A stretch of DNA of 64,000 nucleotides from the NCBI GenBank assembly GCA_032622095.1, contig CP136063.1, positions 93,041,980-93,105,979 on the forward strand. The letters are read 5' to 3'. The position numbers and the translations under genes were made by a program. This DNA is from Siphonodentalium dalli. Its lineage: Eukaryota; Mollusca; Scaphopoda; Gadilida; Siphonodentaliidae. Position 1 is the stretch's first letter, and each line of letters starts with the position of its first letter. The notes below the pieces were generated by a model that made no database searches, had not been told where the DNA came from, and saw nothing but the letters and a program-made list of their open reading frames with translations. Shown one piece after another: positions 60,143-64,000 of this stretch.

Positions 60143-60259
60143 CGGCGGCGGCGAGAGCTTTCCGATGAATGGCAACAAGCCATATTTCCGACTAACTCCT
60201 GAAAAGTTACCTATAATTCTGCTGTGGTTAAGCAGTCCATTATTTAGTGCATAACTGTA
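59785..60259. mobile_element. Enlarged hairpin MITE (family M1) at the palindrome axis
   Basis: The arms match the MITE at 2551-2764 (CCACAGCAGAATTATAGGTA, TTTTCAGGAGTTAGTCGG, ATGGCTTGTTGCCATTCATC) and end at TA dinucleotides. Where the other copies have a short loop, this one carries about 250 extra bases. These are a (GTT)n run at 59899-59954 on the left, an (AAC)n run at 60047-60141 on the right, and between them mirror copies of GCCGGCGGCGGCGGCATTGC and AGTATTTTACT. The long homopolymeric open frames here come from the trinucleotide runs. Confidence 0.85.
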
Positions 60260-60290
60260 TCATCATGTCAGTCACCAGGTTACACATATC

Positions 60291-60300
60291 TATATAATAG
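60291..60300 (+). promoter_or_regulatory. TATA-like box upstream of the right ATPase copy
   Basis: TATATAATAG about 135 bases before the ATG at 60435, mirroring the left arm. Confidence 0.35.
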
Positions 60301-60434
60301 AGTGTTCATATTGAAATCACTCATAATTGCATTGACATTTGGATAGGTAGGTTGTATTGTAGCTAATGTGATAAATTTGTATCCAGTACAAACAACACTA
60401 AGAGACGTTGTGAACGACAGCCTGAACTAGTTAA

Positions 60435-60594
60435 ATGAAGTATCAATGTGAAGAGTGCTTAAGTGTCTATGCTTGGCAAGATAGTTTGAAGCGTCATATC
60501 AAAGTTAAACACACGCCTTCAGAACAACAACAACAACAACAACAACAACAGTATCATCAGCCACAACAACAACAACAACGGTATCATCACCCCC

Positions 60595-60634
<40 letters not shown>

Positions 60635-62112
60635 GCCACCAAGCGACATAACATCCTGCTTTGATGATCCAATGGCCAATGTCCATGAAGATTTTATTTT
60701 CAAGCATTCATTCACGGCATGTGTAAGTGGACCGACATCTTGTGGTAAGACATACTTCGTGAAAACCTTACTACAAAAGTCTGCCTCAAAAATATCACCC
60801 GCACCTGACAGAATAATATGGTTTTATAAATATTGGCAGCCCCTATATGACGAATTAAAGTATACCGTCACCCCTCAGGTCAACTTTATACGAGGAATAC
60901 CAGCAAACTTGGATTCGCTTATCAACCCCCAGTATAAAAATCTAGTTATACTCGATGACTTGATGCAAACTTCATCAAAAGACCAGAGAGTTAATGATTT
61001 GCATTCCGAAGGAAGTCACCATTTGAACTTATCTTTGATAAGTTTGAACCAGAATTTCTACTACAACAAAGATCCAACGCAACGACGAAATTGTCAATAT
61101 TTGGTATTGTTCAATAACCCAATCGACAAGGGATTAATTTCAACATTATCAAGACAGATGTATCCTGAATGTCCTCAGCGTATGGTTCGAGAGTTTTCGG
61201 AAGCGACGAGTGAACCGTACGGTTACCTACTGGTGGATTTAAAAGCCGCAACACCGGACACATTACGTCTGCGACAGAATGTACTAAAAGAGGACACGAA
61301 CCAACATAGGGGTGAATGGAATGGCATGAAATATAATCTCCAAAAAGACAGAGAACACCCAGATGAACAGAATGGGATGATAAAACATACAAAAGACACT
61401 GAGACCCAGGGTCAACAGAATGCGATGAAATACGATGACAGAGAACTCCCTGGTCAACAGAAGGGCATAACATATAATTATATTGTGCCCCAGGGTCAAC
61501 ATAATGACTATACTAACGACATACGGCCACCTGGTGAGCTCGATGAAATTAATAAGAAGAACCGTCAAAACATTCGAGAAGACATGTCGTACCCTTGTAA
61601 TGAATGCGGACTTTTGTTCGCAGATCAGTTATGATGTTCAGAGACAAGTAAAAAACTGGTGTCAAGAAAATAAGTTAAAACGAAAATTAACTGAGGACCC
61701 GGATGATAGTCAGAATAAGGAAATTAAATTGAATGAAGATGAATACTTCAAAAGTTTGTGTGATGAAAGTAGAGATAAAACACGTGAGGAATGGAGTGAT
61801 AAAGTGGACACGTATAAGGAAAATGGCTCGAAAGACGCAGAAGCAAAAGAACAAGCTGACAAGGACCTTAAAAGTAAAGATATGATACACTTTATGAATG
61901 ATTATGCTTGGACAATAGTATCGTATCTGCAGCTGCGCAATGGGACTCTGCACAACAGAGTCATGGATAAAGTCGACAAATATTTGAATAATGGTTATGG
62001 AGAATGTGATGCAGTGAAAATGTCAATATTAAAGTACAAACCGATGCTAGAAAAATTCATGGACGTAACATATGACACTTCTAACGAAAGTGATGACAAT
62101 TCGGACGATTAA
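60435..62112 (+). pseudogene. Zinc-finger P-loop ATPase of virus-derived type, right copy (frameshifted)
   Basis: The mirror copy of the 57936-59609 gene. The frame runs 399 residues (60435-61634) with the first finger, Gln tracts (9, 5 and 14 Gln against 10, 5 and 12 in the left copy) and an intact Walker A with Thr at residue 106 (60750-60752). One extra G at about 61628 shifts the frame just inside the second finger-like motif and gives TGA at 61632. The downstream part stays open in another phase to 62112. The His of the second finger-like motif is also Gln here. Other differences include Ser for Pro before the P-loop, Pro for Gln and Asp for Glu. AATAAA lies at 62118-62123. Confidence 0.72.
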
Positions 62113-62981
62113 TTTTCAATAAACTTCATCAACATGATATTCTCGTTTTCGTTATATATCTATAAGTTGGGGGGAGAGAGTGTGTGGATTATTGGGAATT
62201 GTAGAGTGAGAAACGATACGTAATGATAAAAGGTGCATTAAGTGCCCGAAAATTTGACCCTTAAATATTGATCTGTCATTTTAACTTTCAACCACTGCGC
62301 TTGTATTGTTAACATTCATTCATAATGAGTGTCCCTTTAGAGTGTCTTGTGTTCCTTTTAATATTCAAACACCAATATTGCATCACGTCCCTTGTTTCGT
62401 GTCACTTTAACATTCCACACCGTGCGTGCATTATCCCCCTTTAAGTATGTCATAGCATGGGTACATGTAAGATGGTATAACACTATGCCTATGTCTGTAT
62501 CTGTTGTTGGTAAGATGTGAAATATAAATTTCAGTTCATTCGTGTAGTAATTTCGTATATGTTCAACGCTCTTCATTCGTGCGCTTGTATTGTTAACATT
62601 CATTCATAATGAGTGTCTCTTTAGATCGATAAATAAGTTAAAGGTCATTACATTCCACAGTCAAATCTATTGGTGATCGAATTTGATAACTATTTTATTG
62701 GAACAACTAAGAGTATTATTCACGTGAGATCAATGAGTCCAATTATTATAAATAATATATTGCAGGCATCGGAGGATACCCGATTGCCACATTTAGTGAT
62801 CACGTGATAAACTGATAAAATGTCCAAAGCGTAAGTATGAATGTGGGGCGATAAGTGGTTATTACGTAATGTTGTTATAACAATGACACCGAATCAATTT
62901 CTATTATTGAGTGTCTCACGACCTGGATGTATTATGTATGCATGTTTTGGATAACTAATTATCGTGTTAATGCTAACAATG

Positions 62982-63285
62982 TATGGACATGGGTCCTGTG
63001 AGTATATATGTGCCTGGGTTCATAACCTAACTATTGTAGGCTAGGGCCATGGCTAACATATTGGTGGCTGACCCCAGCTATGTTCTTCATATATAGTAGA
63101 GTTGGTCCGTGACTTACATTATATAACTAGCTGTCTGGGTCTATGGCTTATCTAACTATTATGGCCATGCCTCATATTAAATATAAGCAACAACTGTTCA
63201 ACTCTCACTTTGAATTCCCGATATCTAAACTGATGGACCACAACGGATAAGTGTACCCATATTCTGGTTAGACTCACACTAACAA
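62982..63285. other. Unassigned DNA with short CTATGG/GGCTAA words
   Basis: Degenerate repetition of words such as TCCGTGACTTACATTAT and GGTCTATGGCTTATC; no gene seen. Confidence 0.4.
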
Positions 63286-63690
63286 CATTTATAATTGTTT
63301 TCACCATAAAAACGTTAATACTACCATACTATCAGTCATATGTGCATGTTTGTATTTCGGGTGTGACCCTGGCAACAGTTACCACTCATATAAGTAAGAA
63401 TTATATGGTATTTTTTTCAGCCATCTCAACACTAACAACAACTATTCTAATTGCTTTCAACACAAAAGTGCTATTAGGTGTAGTTTAGTTTCTTAAAGCT
63501 ACCATAATATCAGTCATATGTGCATTTTTAGATTGTGTGTGCGTCCCTAGCAACCGCCACCCCTTGTAAGTAAGTAATATGGCAATTTTTCAGTCAGGTC
63601 AAAACTGACAACAAATATGTTCACCATAAACATGCTACACGACGTAGTTTAGTTTGTTAGAACACGTATAATATCAGTCATATGCATTAA
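63286..63690 (+). repeat. ~170-bp degenerate tandem repeat, 2-3 units
   Basis: ATCAGTCATATG recurs at 63331, 63509 and 63673 (178 and 164 apart). It is accompanied by CAACACTAACAACA, GTGTAGTTTAGTTT and CCTAGCAACNGYYRCC words. Confidence 0.7.
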
Positions 63691-64000
63691 TCCGATGCCG
63701 GGTAGTTGCCTAGCAACGGTTGCTAAGAAGAGCCTGTTGCAAATGACGCCACACGTGAAAATGAGCAGTAGCGTATAATGAACATATGTGTCATGCTTTT
63801 ATCGCCCTTTTCACAGTTGGTGTGTTTTCTACAACAAGCACTTGGACTAGCGGAAGGGCAAAATGTGACGAGAGCCAGTTTAGGGGGTAGGATTATGTTT
63901 TTACAAGTATTGACCACTTATCATAGGTATAGTTGCTAATCCCGCATATTATGTTGGAGGAGTGATATCTGTGCAGTTTTTAAAACAAATTGCTTGCGCC
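63691..64000. other. Unassigned DNA at the right edge
   Basis: No gene or repeat recognised; the minus-strand open frame at 63723-63917 lacks coding features. Confidence 0.4.

Larger units (their letters stand above)
57067..62981. repeat. 5.9-kb near-perfect palindrome with divergent gene copies
   Basis: The two arms meet near 59997. The outer limits are CATTGTTAGCATTAAC (57067) and its complement ending at 62981; flanking sequences then differ completely. The arms differ by scattered substitutions, trinucleotide-run lengths and one coding indel, so they are not exact mirror copies. Each arm carries one intronless ATPase gene transcribed outward, a TATA-like and an AATAAA signal. Distal to the gene, each arm has two direct copies of AAGGGACACTCATTATGAAT (57428 and 57714 in the left arm). 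Confidence 0.93.

Noticed and set aside
59790-60254. Poly-Leu, poly-Cys, poly-Gln and poly-Thr frames
   Set aside because: Translations of the (GTT)n and (AAC)n runs within the central MITE.

Overview
The window reads as nuclear DNA of an animal, most likely a bivalve mollusc or a close lophotrochozoan. There are spliced exons with GT/AG borders, no operons and no long host reading frames. The sequence is AT-rich and packed with non-autonomous transposons. Several repeats have a conserved head, a core of tandem units of about 145-170 bp and a conserved tail, a layout I associate with the bivalve pearl / Helentron-associated elements. The species cannot be named from the sequence.

The one confident host gene is at the left edge: the last two coding exons of STOML2 (stomatin-like protein 2, mitochondrial inner membrane) on the + strand at 212-340 and 2811-2897, with a probable poly(A) signal at 2948. 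Its final intron holds four mobile-element remnants. Three other stretches (18428-18640, 22872-22995 and the minus-strand 44277-44570) look like possible exons or coding fragments, at low confidence.

From 3 to 26 kb the sequence is a mosaic of repeats: a piggyBac-like MITE with TTAA ends, fold-backs, head-core-tail elements (4.97-7.8 kb, 10.6-11.5 kb, 19.1-19.8 kb), a 122-bp tandem array (8.8-10.5 kb), a threefold 588-bp tandem repeat carrying an internal hairpin (20.0-21.8 kb) and dispersed SINE-like copies. A broken non-LTR reverse transcriptase lies at 27619-28317. A degenerate tandem array fills much of 33.2-35.6 kb. Four elements at 24.0, 36.3, 36.9 and 40.0 kb have terminal inverted repeats and 8-bp target duplications, as hAT elements do. 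A fifth with 8-bp duplications lies in the STOML2 intron.

From 50.2 to 55.5 kb is a 5.3-kb nested fold-back whose inner arms turn into a diverged 42-bp minisatellite on both sides of the axis. From 57067 to 62981 is a 5.9-kb near-perfect palindrome with two head-to-head copies of an intronless gene. The predicted protein has C2H2 fingers, a Gln-rich linker and a P-loop ATPase resembling packaging ATPases of Maverick/adinto-like virus-derived elements. The left copy is full length but has lost the Walker A threonine. The right copy keeps Walker A but has a 1-bp frameshift. The axis lies inside a TA-flanked hairpin MITE present elsewhere in the window, which suggests the palindrome arose by fold-back at that MITE.
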